From: Achromobacter spanius
Lineage (GTDB): Bacteria > Pseudomonadota > Gammaproteobacteria > Burkholderiales > Burkholderiaceae_B
Assembly (NCBI RefSeq): GCF_002812705.1
Contig: NZ_CP025030.1
Coordinates: forward strand, 124,001 to 188,000
DNA: 64,000 nucleotides
Direction of reading: 5' to 3'
How positions within the stretch are numbered: the stretch's first letter is position 1; each line of letters begins with the position of its first letter. The notes below the pieces were generated by a model that did no database searches, had not been told where the DNA came from, and saw only the letters and a program-made list of their open reading frames with translations. This document shows positions 1 to 8,795 of this stretch, piece after piece. A program made the translations under genes and the position numbers.

Positions 1-47
1 GGATTGGTCCGCCGCGTCGCATTTTTGGACGGCTCTTGAGCCGCCGG

Positions 48-1895
48 TTACGCGAGAAGTGACAAGTAAGGATTGTTCGGTGGTGGCTCTGCGAACAGGA
101 GCCGAACATCGTGCAATAGATAGCCATACAGGCGGCGGGACTTCCTGGGGCCTGTGACATCGCACGTCCAGATGTTCAGGCCCCTGGGCTTTTTGCGATG
201 CAGTTGCAGGCGCTCGAAGCGCTTTTGTACCCATTGCCAATCCTGCTGGTTCTCCTGCTTGGCGAGAGTCCCGACCTGGGGGTGTTCTTGTGCGTAGCGT
301 TGGAATACCCCGGGGCTGACCAGGTAGGCCGTGTCGCCCACCGTATGCACGAGCGCCTTCGCGTCGTTGATGACCAGCCGGCGGGTAGCGATACCTTGTT
401 TCAGCCACGCCATGAAGTGCTCGCCCGATGGCTGCGCCGACGAGGACGTGGGCACCGGCGCTGATGACGGCACGGGCACCATCGAGGTTGGCGGTGGCGT
501 TTGAGGGCCAGCGGCGGGTGCGTCGCCCGAGACGGCTTCCGCATCCTGTTGGGGAACAAGCAAATCGCCGATTCCTACCATCGCCAGCAGGTCCTCCATG
601 ACATCGGGTGCGGCTTGTGCGGCAGGCAAGTGAACCGGAGTCGCGGCGTCGACGCCCTCCCATGGAAGGGACTCTTGATCGTCGGTGGCTGGCTTTGCCG
701 TCATTGCCGGCGAGGGCACCAAGGCATCGGCATTGTTGGGTGCCGGTGTCCCGTCGATTGCCACTGCCCCTGCGAAGGGCGCTGGCCGCTCTCCAGACTC
801 CCAAATCAGCGCGGGAGCGAGACGCAGCAGGGTGAATGAGTGGGACCAGCCAGTCGTGCTGGTCACGGTCGCGCGCCAGACCGCCTTGCCGTCCGGCGTC
901 GGTTGCAACATGCCGTGATCCTGCAGCACGTTGAAGACGGCGGTGTTGCTCGCGGGGATGCCGTCGACGCCTAGTGACAGCAGGTGCGCACGCAGCTTGT
1001 CCGAGACCGTCTTGCTTACCAGCCACAAGGCATCCTCGGTGATCCAGCCATCGGAGGCTTCCGGCTGGTTCAGCTTCAACTGTTCCTTGAGCAGGTAGCG
1101 CAGCCCGTCGAGCAACTTGCGCTGCAGCGCATGCTTGTGTGCAGCCATGGCGCGGGCCGGATCGCCGCCCAGTTCCTGGGCCACCGAAGCCCGGTCGGCC
1201 TGCACGACAAGTTCGCCCAGCACGCCGGCGCGCTCGTACTGGCCGGCCAGGACGTAGAGCAGCGGTCCCCACAGGTCGGGATAGCCACTGAGCCAGTCCA
1301 GGGCATCACGGTCGAGCAGTTGACGGTAGAGTAAACCTGTCGCGGCGCTGTGGAGCCGATATTCCCGATCGTCGCGGTAGCGGAAGCGGTATGGCTGGTG
1401 CAGCGGGCCGTGCCAGGGGTGCCACAGCGAGCCGTCGGACAGTTCGACGTGCAGATCGACGGCGATCTTGCCGATGTCGTGCAGCAGCGCGGCATAAGCG
1501 ACTGCGGCAGTCCAGGCTTCAGACTGCGCCGCCTGGTCTTCGGGACTGCCGCCAATGGGCAGCAGATGGGACTGCCGCAGCTTGAGCGCATAGGCGACGA
1601 TCTCCAACCCGTGATCCAGCATGCCGCCGGGGTAAGCGTGGTGATGGCTTTCCGATGCGGGGAATTGTTGGACCAACTCGGCGTAGTGCTCCAGCGGCGT
1701 GCGGTATAGGGTGGCGAACTGCCGCCGCGACAGCGACGTGCGCTGCCAGATGTGTTCCAGCAGCTTCTGCCGGCGCGGTGTTGCCAGCAGCGATGCGGCC
1801 GATTCGGGCCGCAGCAACCCTTTCGGGAGGTCGGTGGCGGGCGCTGGCGACGGGGCAGCGACCGGGGGCCGTTTTCGCTGGAACAGGGAGAGCAT
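48..1895 (-). CDS. traI: MobH-family conjugative relaxase (TraI_2 type)
   Basis: This 615-residue protein should nick the ICE at its origin of transfer and pilot the strand into the secretion channel. The N-terminal half carries a three-histidine stretch (H84-H86) followed by H95, and an LLHDIGK motif at about residues 137-143. That is the HHH plus HD-type metal signature of the MobH/TraI_2 family. A Pro/Ala-rich linker at about 400-520 separates it from a C-terminal domain like TraI_2_C. An upstream in-frame Met exists, but I chose 1895 because AGAGGA lies seven bases before this ATG. It is divergent from the RES/Xre pair. Family identity is firm; the nick site was not located. Confidence 0.9.
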   Translation of the reverse strand: MLSLFQRKRPPVAAPSPAPATDLPKGLLRPESAASLLATPRRQKLLEHIWQRTSLSRRQFATLYRTPLEHYAELVQQFPASESHHHAYPGGMLDHGLEIVAYALKLRQSHLLPIGGSPEDQAAQSEAWTAAVAYAALLHDIGKIAVDLHVELSDGSLWHPWHGPLHQPYRFRYRDDREYRLHSAATGLLYRQLLDRDALDWLSGYPDLWGPLLYVLAGQYERAGVLGELVVQADRASVAQELGGDPARAMAAHKHALQRKLLDGLRYLLKEQLKLNQPEASDGWITEDALWLVSKTVSDKLRAHLLSLGVDGIPASNTAVFNVLQDHGMLQPTPDGKAVWRATVTSTTGWSHSFTLLRLAPALIWESGERPAPFAGAVAIDGTPAPNNADALVPSPAMTAKPATDDQESLPWEGVDAATPVHLPAAQAAPDVMEDLLAMVGIGDLLVPQQDAEAVSGDAPAAGPQTPPPTSMVPVPSSAPVPTSSSAQPSGEHFMAWLKQGIATRRLVINDAKALVHTVGDTAYLVSPGVFQRYAQEHPQVGTLAKQENQQDWQWVQKRFERLQLHRKKPRGLNIWTCDVTGPRKSRRLYGYLLHDVRLLFAEPPPNNPYLSLLA

Positions 1896-2148
1896 GCGGG
1901 TGTCCTCTGGGGGGCCGGCCGGGAGGCCTTTTCGCCTTTTCGAGGTAGGGCCTTTCCCCTTGCACCCCATTCCCTTGCCGTTTCGGCCCTTTGGCCTTTA
2001 ACCGTTTCGGTATAGCCGGGCCTGGGTTGCGTCTCCAGCGTCAATGTGGAACCCGCACGAATGGATTGGACGGAGACCTGGCGCTGGCCCCTGCCTATGC
2101 TGCGGGGACGCTACCCCCGGCAGGTAGGCTCTCGCTCAGGCGACTAAG

Positions 2149-2177
2149 TTGACAAATGCGACAAGGGCGACTAGAGT
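2149..2177 (+). promoter_or_regulatory. Sigma70-like promoter with flanking 8-bp direct repeats
   Basis: TTGACA (2149-2154), a 17-bp spacer and TAGAGT (2172-2177) form a strong-looking promoter for the Xre/RES pair. The 8-mer GGCGACTA occurs at 2139-2146 and again at 2166-2173, bracketing the -35 box and overlapping the -10 box. This is a plausible operator for autorepression by the Xre-type antitoxin. The promoter is seen directly; the operator role is inferred. Confidence 0.6.
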
Positions 2178-2210
2178 GAATCCTGTCTCAAACCTGCTTG
2201 GGAGATGACC

Positions 2211-2837
2211 ATGCCCACCGCCATTGAATTCATTGCCGATCGTCTGCCGCGCGTCACCGTGGAGGACGTGCGCCGTTTCGCGGATACCGTTGAAATCCGG
2301 GATGCGCCGGCTTTCGCGGCCGAGTTGCAGGCGTTCATTCACGAGCGCGTGGAGGCGGTAAAACTGCCAGCCAACCTCGAAGGCGAAACGGTGGAGCAGG
2401 CCCTGGCGCGCAAGGCGGCCGCGCTGCGCACCGAAACGCGCTGGACCCCGACTGAAACCGACGTCCAGCGAGGCCGCGCCGTGTTGCTGGAATCCTTCAA
2501 CCAGCCGCACAACCTGCCGATCCCCGAGTACGCCAAGCTGGCGGACAAGTCGCGCCAGCAGATCTACAAGGACATCCTCGCGCGCCGGCTGCTGGCGCTG
2601 AATGTGGGGCCGCGCGGCCAGAAGCTGCCCGACTGGCAGCTCGACCCGGTGAAGCAGCAGTTGACCCAAACCGTGCTTCAAGAGGTCGAGGGCATCGACC
2701 ACTGGACGATCTACCGCGCACTATCCGAACCGCTCGAAGGCTTGGGCGGACGCTCGCCGGTGGATGCGGTGACGCATGGCACAATCGATGACGTGGCCGA
2801 AGCGGTGTTCAACGTGCTGGGCGTCCAGGTGCATTGA
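2211..2837 (+). CDS. Xre/MbcA/ParS-type antitoxin of a RES toxin
   Basis: This 208-residue protein is the probable antitoxin of the RES toxin 12 bp downstream. A central helix-turn-helix-like stretch (LADKSRQQIYKDILARRLL) is followed by a C-terminal segment with the SEPLEGLGGRSPVDAV and EAVFNVLG pattern of the DUF2384 toxin-binding domain. An ATG at 2205 is possible, but GGGAG at 2200-2204 suits the ATG at 2211. The pair probably represses its own promoter (2149-2177) and stabilises the element by post-segregational killing. The family assignment comes from pattern and context. Confidence 0.75.
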   Translation: MPTAIEFIADRLPRVTVEDVRRFADTVEIRDAPAFAAELQAFIHERVEAVKLPANLEGETVEQALARKAAALRTETRWTPTETDVQRGRAVLLESFNQPHNLPIPEYAKLADKSRQQIYKDILARRLLALNVGPRGQKLPDWQLDPVKQQLTQTVLQEVEGIDHWTIYRALSEPLEGLGGRSPVDAVTHGTIDDVAEAVFNVLGVQVH

Positions 2838-2849
2838 GGCAAGACCGCC

Positions 2850-3482
2850 ATGAGCCGCGAACTGCCCTTGTTCTTGATCGATGCGGGTGAACTGCTCCAG
2901 CATGTGAGCCGCGTCGTCTATCGGGGCAGCCCGCTGTACTATGGCCGCAGCGGCACCAATCGCTACGACGACCCGGCGCGGACCTACGGCGTGCTCTACC
3001 TGGGCCGCGACCTGTCCACGGCGCTGATGGAGTCGGTGTTTCACAAGCACCAGTGGCTGGCGGACGAGAAGCGCTCGATTGCGCTGAAGGAAGTCGAGAG
3101 CCGGCTCGTGCGGGCCGTGGGGGTCCTGGACGACGTGCGCTTGGCCGATCTCACGGCCGAGGGTGTCATGGCGGGTTACTTCGGCCTGAACCTGGAACAG
3201 TTGGCCAGCCGCGACTACACGCACACGCAGCAGGTGTCCGCCCAGGTGCATGCGATGCTCGGCGATGATGGCCAGCCGCTGTTCGACGGGGTGCTCTATC
3301 CGTCGCGCAACAACTATCCCGCCAAGAGCATCGCCCTGTTCGAGCGTGCGGCAGCAAGAGTCGGCGTTGTCGATGACATCGACCTGGTGGACCATGTGGA
3401 CTGGCCGCGCTTCGTTGCCACGTATCGCGTCGGCGTGGAGCCTGATCCCGGGCCGGTGGAACCGGATGACGAAGCGTCCTGA
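2850..3482 (+). CDS. RES-domain toxin (NAD+-degrading)
   Basis: This 210-residue protein fits the RES family, whose characterised members (MbcT, ParT and relatives) destroy or transfer NAD+. Visible landmarks are the YRGSP segment near residue 26, TYGVLYLGRDLSTALME at about 50-66 and a late YPSRNNYPAKSIALFE segment, which match the Arg, Tyr, Glu and Ser positions of the RES fold. It lies 12 bp after the antitoxin and is surely co-transcribed. Length is normal for the family. Whether its activity is phosphorolysis or ADP-ribosylation cannot be told from sequence. Confidence 0.8.
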   Translation: MSRELPLFLIDAGELLQHVSRVVYRGSPLYYGRSGTNRYDDPARTYGVLYLGRDLSTALMESVFHKHQWLADEKRSIALKEVESRLVRAVGVLDDVRLADLTAEGVMAGYFGLNLEQLASRDYTHTQQVSAQVHAMLGDDGQPLFDGVLYPSRNNYPAKSIALFERAAARVGVVDDIDLVDHVDWPRFVATYRVGVEPDPGPVEPDDEAS

Positions 3483-3566
3483 AGCGGCAAGAGAGCACAT
3501 TGAAGCCCCAAACAGAATGAAATGGACCAAACTGGAATAGGCATCCCTCTGTAGCAGGAGACGACC

Positions 3567-3932
3567 ATGAACACCACGACCCGCATCAGCACCGCAGAAC
3601 GCCTCGGCCGCACCTTTGGCCGCGGATGGCGCGCCTACGCGCGCGGCGAACGTCGGGCGTCGAACTGGTTGGTGTCCAAGGGGGTGCCGGCGGCCGTTGC
3701 CACCGCGCTCGTGTGGGTGGTCAAGCTGTCTGTGGTGGGATTGCTGCTCTACGTTGCTTTTTGGTTCGCACTCGTGTTGTTGGGCGTCGTGGCGGCGGCG
3801 TGGGCTGCTGCTGCCAATACCTCTGACGAGGACGAGTGGCCTTTCACCGATCTCACAGAACTGCGCAAGACACCGGGCTACGATCCCAATCTGTACAACG
3901 ATACGTCGCACGAGTTGTACACCGACGACTGA
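3567..3932 (+). CDS. DUF3742 family ICE membrane protein
   Basis: This 121-residue protein matches the DUF3742 family found beside relaxase genes in ICEclc-like elements. It has a basic N-terminus, one long or two short membrane segments at about 43-83 (VATALVWVVKLSVVGLLLYV onward) and an acidic, Tyr-rich cytoplasmic or periplasmic tail. AGGAG sits a few bases before the ATG. It follows the RES gene by 84 bp and converges on the TraG-like gene. Function is unknown; an accessory role in transfer is inferred from conserved position only. Confidence 0.7.
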   Translation: MNTTTRISTAERLGRTFGRGWRAYARGERRASNWLVSKGVPAAVATALVWVVKLSVVGLLLYVAFWFALVLLGVVAAAWAAAANTSDEDEWPFTDLTELRKTPGYDPNLYNDTSHELYTDD

Positions 3933-3943
3933 CGGACTCCGGG

Positions 3944-5464
3944 CTACTTCAGCTTGCCTCCCGTGAGTGCCCCAGCCCCCTTGCCCCCGGCTTGGCCGGC
4001 GCTCTTGCTGCCGTCCGACAACCCCTGAATGGCATGTCCCGCCCGAATTCCAACCCAGGTCAGGCTTGCCAGCCAGAATCCTGGCAGCACCAGGAACATC
4101 GTGCCCGCGACGAACATCAAGAGCATGTCGCCGAACGCATTGTTCAGCCCCACCAGCGGGTCGAAGTTCGTGTGTGGCCGGTTCCAGCCAAAGCCCCAGC
4201 CATAGAGCGCATCGAGGATAGTGCTGTCGATCCAGCGAGCGAGCTGGAACCAGAAATCCACGAAGAACAGCGCGAATTGCACGACGCTGACCGTGACGAC
4301 CGTCTTCAGGTCATAGGTGCCCACGACCAGCACGAGCGGGATGCAGATGACCAGCGCCATCTTGAGCAAGGCGAGGACCATGGGTAGAGACTGTCTCACG
4401 ACGTCCATGGCGGGAAACGCGGCAATCGCGCCGACGGCCATCCCAACGTCTCCCGTGGCCCGTGTCACGATGTTCGGCAAGGTCTTGTCGATCTGGCCTC
4501 CGTAGTCCGTATAGACGCTGCCCTGGTTCAACTTCTGCTGCCGCGGTGACGCGATGGCTCGGATCACCGAGTCGTCCACCTCGGCCCGGCTCAGGAACCC
4601 GGCCCAGCCCGCCAGGCGACTCAACAGGCTCGGGTCCACCTGACCCAGCAGGCGTGCCCGCAGGCCGTTACTTCCATCGCTCCACCACTGGCGGCAGGTC
4701 GGGTAGCCGCCACCGCTGGCCACCTGCGCAAGCCCTGCGTCGCGGGTGCTGTCATAGGGCCAGTCCTCGCGTGGGGTGCTGGAACGGTATGTGTCGTAGT
4801 AGCCGTTCGTGTCGGTGAAGAACCGCGATCCGATCCAGGTCACGTCGTGCATCTGCTGCTCATCGAGCTGAGGGCGCTGCATGAACAATTTGGCCCGTGC
4901 AGGCCCATAGCAATCCCGCGAGAAATCCGCTACTTCCTGAGCCAGCACCGGGTCATCGATGCGCGTAGCGTCGATCTCCATGCGCATCTGCCGCAGGTCC
5001 GTGCCGCACGGGATCGCTGCCACCGAAGCGCCCGTGACGGCGCGCGAGAGCGCGTGCATGAACGCCCACCACACCGGCACCTTCGCCGACTGGTTGTTGA
5101 TGGTGCTGAAGGACTGCGACCAGCCGGTATCCCCGGGCTGCGCCACGCTGACCTGGCACTGGGCCGAGCGCGAGCTGTCGTACTGGATGGTGTTCAGGTC
5201 CACGTCGATGAACGGAATGCCGGCGAACATCACCACCACGATGGCGACGAAGACCCGGTTCTCGATGCGGGCGGCGCTCAGCACGCCTTTGTTGCCCTCG
5301 TCGGCGCCTTCCGCACGGGCCTTCAACCACTCCTGCACGATGATGGCGACGAAAGGCAGCGCGAATACCCCGCTGGATACGAGGACCGCCCAGATGCCGT
5401 TGTTGACGATCCAGGACACGAGGGTTAGGTAGTACTCCAGGTAGTCGGTCGTGAAAAGCGTCAT
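3944..5464 (-). CDS. TraG N-terminal-domain conjugal transfer membrane protein
   Basis: This 506-residue integral membrane protein resembles the TraG N-terminal domain family (mating-pair stabilisation). It has N-terminal membrane segments (about 10-45 and 70-90), a large Cys-containing periplasmic domain at about 90-330, then four or so hydrophobic segments between 350 and 480, and a Gly/Lys-rich tail. It lacks the large C-terminal part of F-plasmid TraG, as is usual in ICEs of this group. It is last in the minus-strand transfer operon, 13 bp after the small membrane gene. Confidence 0.8.
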   Translation of the reverse strand: MTLFTTDYLEYYLTLVSWIVNNGIWAVLVSSGVFALPFVAIIVQEWLKARAEGADEGNKGVLSAARIENRVFVAIVVVMFAGIPFIDVDLNTIQYDSSRSAQCQVSVAQPGDTGWSQSFSTINNQSAKVPVWWAFMHALSRAVTGASVAAIPCGTDLRQMRMEIDATRIDDPVLAQEVADFSRDCYGPARAKLFMQRPQLDEQQMHDVTWIGSRFFTDTNGYYDTYRSSTPREDWPYDSTRDAGLAQVASGGGYPTCRQWWSDGSNGLRARLLGQVDPSLLSRLAGWAGFLSRAEVDDSVIRAIASPRQQKLNQGSVYTDYGGQIDKTLPNIVTRATGDVGMAVGAIAAFPAMDVVRQSLPMVLALLKMALVICIPLVLVVGTYDLKTVVTVSVVQFALFFVDFWFQLARWIDSTILDALYGWGFGWNRPHTNFDPLVGLNNAFGDMLLMFVAGTMFLVLPGFWLASLTWVGIRAGHAIQGLSDGSKSAGQAGGKGAGALTGGKLK

Positions 5465-5477
5465 GGCCTCGATCCCC

Positions 5478-5837
5478 TCAAGCGGCCTGCATCAACAGGC
5501 TGGCTTCCAGCGCCACGATGGCAACAATGCCGGCGACCTCAGCGCGAATCAGCCGGCGTCGGGCCAGCGTGCTGTCCTCGCGCGCCAGCAGCCGCCGCCG
5601 CATCCAGACCCAGCCGCAGGCCGTCGCCCCGTACAGGAACAACCGCCACACGAAGAAGTAGCCCGATGCGGCCGCGAGCCACCGCTCCCAGCCGGCCACG
5701 CTGCCAACGAGATAGATGCCGGCGATGTTGGCGCCCACCGCAGCGGCGACGATCACGGCCGCCCACAGCAGTGCTTTCGCCGCACGCCGGCTGATGAGCC
5801 AGCGCAAGGGGCGCCAGGCCATGCGCTCCGCGCTCAT
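5478..5837 (-). CDS. Small ICE membrane protein
   Basis: This 119-residue protein has three or four hydrophobic segments (about 22-45, 55-75, 97-117) and many arginines between them. Its ATG overlaps the stop of the TIGR03755 gene (ATGA at 5834-5837), so the two are translationally coupled. I recognise it only as a conserved neighbour in ICEclc-type transfer regions. A scaffold or channel role is a guess. Confidence 0.6.
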   Translation of the reverse strand: MSAERMAWRPLRWLISRRAAKALLWAAVIVAAAVGANIAGIYLVGSVAGWERWLAAASGYFFVWRLFLYGATACGWVWMRRRLLAREDSTLARRRLIRAEVAGIVAIVALEASLLMQAA

Positions 5838-7228
5838 GGCCGGCCTCCCGGATTGCCCTTCTGCAACTGGTCGAGGCGGTCGGGCACCGGATCGCCCTCA
5901 TAGATGCCGCGCGAGCCTGCCGCGCGCGTGCCATGGCGCTGGATGATGGCCATCGGCGAGTTGTTCGCCAGCTCGCGCCGCAGTTCAAGTTCGGTCTTGA
6001 GGTTGCGGATCTCCCGGTCGAGCGTGTCGCTCTCGTGGTTCACGGCCTCGACTGCCAACTCGTTGGCTGCCACGTTGGGCTCTTTCTTGCCGGTGAGCAG
6101 CGTGCGCTGGAGCAGCAGTGCCTTCTCCAGCACCGACGAAAGCGCCACCTCGGACGCGAGGCGCCGCGCCAGCAGGTCCTGGTCCGGCTCGTCGCGCAGC
6201 GCCTCGATGACGCCGCGCGTGATCGGCAGCGACGTGCTGCCGGCCTCGCGCAAGTTCTCGAAGGTGGTGTTGCGCACGCCGGAAACCAGTTCCTGCAAGA
6301 CTTCCAGCTTGGCTTCGTACTCCTCCTGGATCAGCGGCGTCAGCCCGACGCCGGGCACCGTCTCGGTCTTGGTGCAGGAATCGCACGTGCGCTGCACCTG
6401 TTCCCCGAGGACCCGGGTGGCCCATTCGGTCGCCTGCTGCGGCGACGTCCAGGTCTGGCAGGACAGGCTCGCGCAACTGGTGGACGCGATGGAGGATGTG
6501 TCCGTCACGCCGCGCCCGTTGACCAGGTTGTAGCCCGCGCGGGTGACGTCGCCGACCACGCGGATGGCGGACTGGCCTGCGCCACCGGCATTGCTGCCGC
6601 CCACCCAGGGAAGGCCGTCGTTGCCGCGGCGCGTCTCGGCCTGCTCGACGGCCGACACGGCATCGTTGCTGCCAACCGCGTCACGCAAGGCCATGCCTTC
6701 GGCCATCTGGCTCCAGCCAAGCTGGCCACCCGCAGTCTCGGCCATCTTCTCCGCCATGGCGCGGCACGTCAGCTTGGAGCGGTCGAAGTCCAGCCGCGCC
6801 TGCAGCACGCCGTTGGTCAGCAGGTTGTACAGGCCCGGATCGGCGCGCTGAATGATCAGCGCCGGCAGCGATGCAACCGCGCTGGTCGCGCTCTGGATCA
6901 CGTTGCTCATGATCTGCTGAAAGCCGTTCGTGATGCCGTTGAGCTGATTGCGCAGCGTGGTCTGGATGCTCATGTCGCCGCAGATCAGGTTGCTGTTCCA
7001 CCCCACGCCGACCCCGATGGAGCGCATGCCGGCCGCGCGGCCCATGGACACCGCACTGCCACCGCCGATCGAGTACATGACGTCATCGCCGAGGACGGGG
7101 CCGCTGTTCTGGTATCCGACCTGCGCCCACGCCAGGCCGCAGACCAGAGCGAGCGGGCCGGCCAGCGCCTTCGGGCGCAGCAGGCGGCACGCCTTGGCGG
7201 AAAGGTTCATCGATTCAGGACGCTTCAT
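5834..7228 (-). CDS. TIGR03755 family ICE protein (TraH-like)
   Basis: This 464-residue exported protein fits TIGR03755 (PFL_4711 family), comparable to F-type TraH. A signal peptide runs to LAWAQ near residue 36. The mature part begins with the Gly-rich segment YSIGGGSAVSMGRAAG and then has a long helical region. Several cysteines (NLICGD, LTCRAM, the SCASLSC cluster, RTCDSCTKTE) suggest disulfides, consistent with the DsbA-like protein and the TIGR03757 protein encoded nearby. GAGGTG precedes the ATG. It probably acts in the periplasm or outer-membrane part of the mating channel. Confidence 0.85.
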   Translation of the reverse strand: MKRPESMNLSAKACRLLRPKALAGPLALVCGLAWAQVGYQNSGPVLGDDVMYSIGGGSAVSMGRAAGMRSIGVGVGWNSNLICGDMSIQTTLRNQLNGITNGFQQIMSNVIQSATSAVASLPALIIQRADPGLYNLLTNGVLQARLDFDRSKLTCRAMAEKMAETAGGQLGWSQMAEGMALRDAVGSNDAVSAVEQAETRRGNDGLPWVGGSNAGGAGQSAIRVVGDVTRAGYNLVNGRGVTDTSSIASTSCASLSCQTWTSPQQATEWATRVLGEQVQRTCDSCTKTETVPGVGLTPLIQEEYEAKLEVLQELVSGVRNTTFENLREAGSTSLPITRGVIEALRDEPDQDLLARRLASEVALSSVLEKALLLQRTLLTGKKEPNVAANELAVEAVNHESDTLDREIRNLKTELELRRELANNSPMAIIQRHGTRAAGSRGIYEGDPVPDRLDQLQKGNPGGRP

Positions 7229-7237
7229 CGTGGCACC

Positions 7238-8188
7238 TCAGAGGAAATCGACGCTGCCCAGGAACACCTGCCCGCGGCGTTCGCAGCACGCATAGGGACG
7301 CCACAGCGCCCAGGCGTAGTCGCCTTGTTGGGCCTGGGTCAGCGTGCCGCTGTGCGGGAACACCACGCAGGTGTTGGACAGGCGCGGCGTCAGCTCCTGC
7401 CACTTGCCCGTAGAGGCATCACCCTCCATCAGCGCGCCGGCCGGCCAGTAGCCGTCGCGGGCGTTGGCAAGCAGCGGCTGGTACACGTGGATCTGCCCGC
7501 GGCGCGTGACGACATCACCGGCGCGCTGGGCCACGACGGCCCCGGATTTGTAGTCATCGGTCTGATGCAGGAAGCCGCCGCGCGGATAGACATTGCCCCA
7601 GAGGTTCATCGTGGTGCGCGCACCGACCTCGCGCATGCCCGGAATCAACGCCTCCGGGTAGGCCATTTCAGGCACGTTGTAGCGCCAAGCCAGCGTGTCC
7701 AGGGTGCTGAGTAGATACGGCATGAAGGCCGTGCCCGCGCCTTGGCAGAAATAGCCCGACGACGATGCGAACTGGTTGAATACCTCGCCGCCAGGATGGC
7801 CGATGACATCGCTGTTCTTGAATTTGGCGAGGTTGTTTTCGTGGTCTTCGTTCGTGGTCCCATCCCCACCTGCCTGTGCGGATGGGTTGGGCGTGCTCAT
7901 CGCCTGCACCTCGACCCAGGGGTTCTCTCCGGTGTTGCTGTAGCTGGAGACGACCGCATCGGGCACGTAGTGCCGGACCTTGGTGGATGTGCGCACCGTG
8001 CAGCCCGTCCAGGTGCAGTAGAGCCAGTAGCAGATGCCCACCACCCGGTACTCCAGGCAGTCCGGCGACATGACGGAGGACACGATGGTGGCGGTGTTCA
8101 AGGCGTAGCTGCCCGTGGCGCTGATCAGCAGCAGCGAGGCCACGGCGACGCGCAGGCGGCGCAGCAGGTCGAATGGGCGATGGGTCAC
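7238..8188 (-). CDS. TIGR03756 family ICE protein (TraU-like)
   Basis: This 316-residue protein fits TIGR03756 (PFL_4710 family, TraU-like). I chose the GTG start at 8188 because it overlaps the stop of TIGR03757 (GTGA), and the product then begins with a good signal peptide (RRLRVAVASLLLISATGSYA). The upstream extension in the same frame looks like antisense noise. The mature part is Cys-rich (SPDCLEYRVVGICYWLYC, WTGC, CVVF, YACC), typical of TraU, and should need disulfide formation. Predicted role: periplasmic component for pilus or mating-channel assembly. Confidence 0.85.
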   Translation of the reverse strand: MTHRPFDLLRRLRVAVASLLLISATGSYALNTATIVSSVMSPDCLEYRVVGICYWLYCTWTGCTVRTSTKVRHYVPDAVVSSYSNTGENPWVEVQAMSTPNPSAQAGGDGTTNEDHENNLAKFKNSDVIGHPGGEVFNQFASSSGYFCQGAGTAFMPYLLSTLDTLAWRYNVPEMAYPEALIPGMREVGARTTMNLWGNVYPRGGFLHQTDDYKSGAVVAQRAGDVVTRRGQIHVYQPLLANARDGYWPAGALMEGDASTGKWQELTPRLSNTCVVFPHSGTLTQAQQGDYAWALWRPYACCERRGQVFLGSVDFL

Positions 8189-8631
8189 GGCTGCGTCCTC
8201 CGGTGTTGCTCGATGCGCGCGACGGCCCGGGCCACGTCCGGCTCGCCATAGACCACAAAGCGTTGATCCACCACGACGGCCGGGATGGTCGTGACACCCA
8301 AACTCCATGCGTCGGTGACGCCCTGGTAGGCGGTGCCGATGCGGCGCTGAAGATCGGTGCCGCCTTGCTTCAGGCGTTGCCGGACGATGGCTGCTGCCCG
8401 CTCAGGGTCGGCTGGAAGATTCGCGGAAAGCTCGGCCTCGATCCGGGGCGTTTCGCCCAACTCGATCAGTCGCTCGCCGCCCATGGTCTTGACCGGGTGG
8501 CGGCTGTCGGTGACGACCACCACGTCGGCGGCGAAGGTGGCCGGGCTGAACACCGCCAGAGACGTCGGCAGCGCCACGGCCAGGCCAAGGGTTCGCCAGC
8601 CTGGTGCGAACCGGGTAAAAGCTGCTGGCAT
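8185..8631 (-). CDS. TIGR03757 family ICE protein (thioredoxin-fold, TrbC-like)
   Basis: This 148-residue protein fits TIGR03757 (PFL_4709 family). It has a signal peptide ending near ATFAAD (residue 35) and a thioredoxin-like fold with the cis-Pro loop TTIPAVVVDQRFVVYGE at about 112-128. No CxxC is present, so it is probably a structural or chaperone relative of TrbC rather than an active oxidoreductase. It is first of a coupled set TIGR03757-03756-03755-small protein-TraG. An ATTGTTTG motif shared with other transfer operons lies about 65 bp upstream. Confidence 0.8.
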   Translation of the reverse strand: MPAAFTRFAPGWRTLGLAVALPTSLAVFSPATFAADVVVVTDSRHPVKTMGGERLIELGETPRIEAELSANLPADPERAAAIVRQRLKQGGTDLQRRIGTAYQGVTDAWSLGVTTIPAVVVDQRFVVYGEPDVARAVARIEQHRRTQP

Positions 8632-8689
8632 GTCATGTGCCCCGGAAGTTGATCAGGGCCATAGTCAAACGCCGAACCCCAGGCGGCCC

Positions 8690-8706
8690 CAACAAACAAT
8701 GCGCAT
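8690..8706 (-). promoter_or_regulatory. Shared ATTGTTTG upstream motif (TIGR03757 operon)
   Basis: On the minus strand this reads GCGCATTGTTTGTTGG. Close versions occur upstream of the PilL operon (31573-31586), the RAQPRD operon (18043-18056) and topoisomerase III (59196-59211). It may be a promoter element or the site of a shared transfer-gene activator. This is inference from four sites. Confidence 0.35.
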
Positions 8707-8740
8707 CGCGGCCACCCCGCATACCTGCTTGCGTCGCCGC

Positions 8741-8770
8741 AAAGAAAAAAGCGGAGGCCGAAGCCTCCGC
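8741..8770 (-). terminator. Rho-independent terminator after radC
   Basis: GCGGAGGC (8751-8758) pairs with GCCTCCGC (8763-8770) across a four-base loop. On the minus strand the hairpin is followed by a T-run (8741-8750). It ends the radC transcript, whose stop codon is 26 bp away, and separates it from the TIGR03757 operon. Confidence 0.85.
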
Positions 8771-8795
8771 GCTGATCAACGAAGCAGTGCAACCC

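Noticed and set aside
5933..7714. 593-codon plus-strand open frame
   Set aside because: It is antisense to TIGR03755 and TIGR03756 and shows no recognisable domain.
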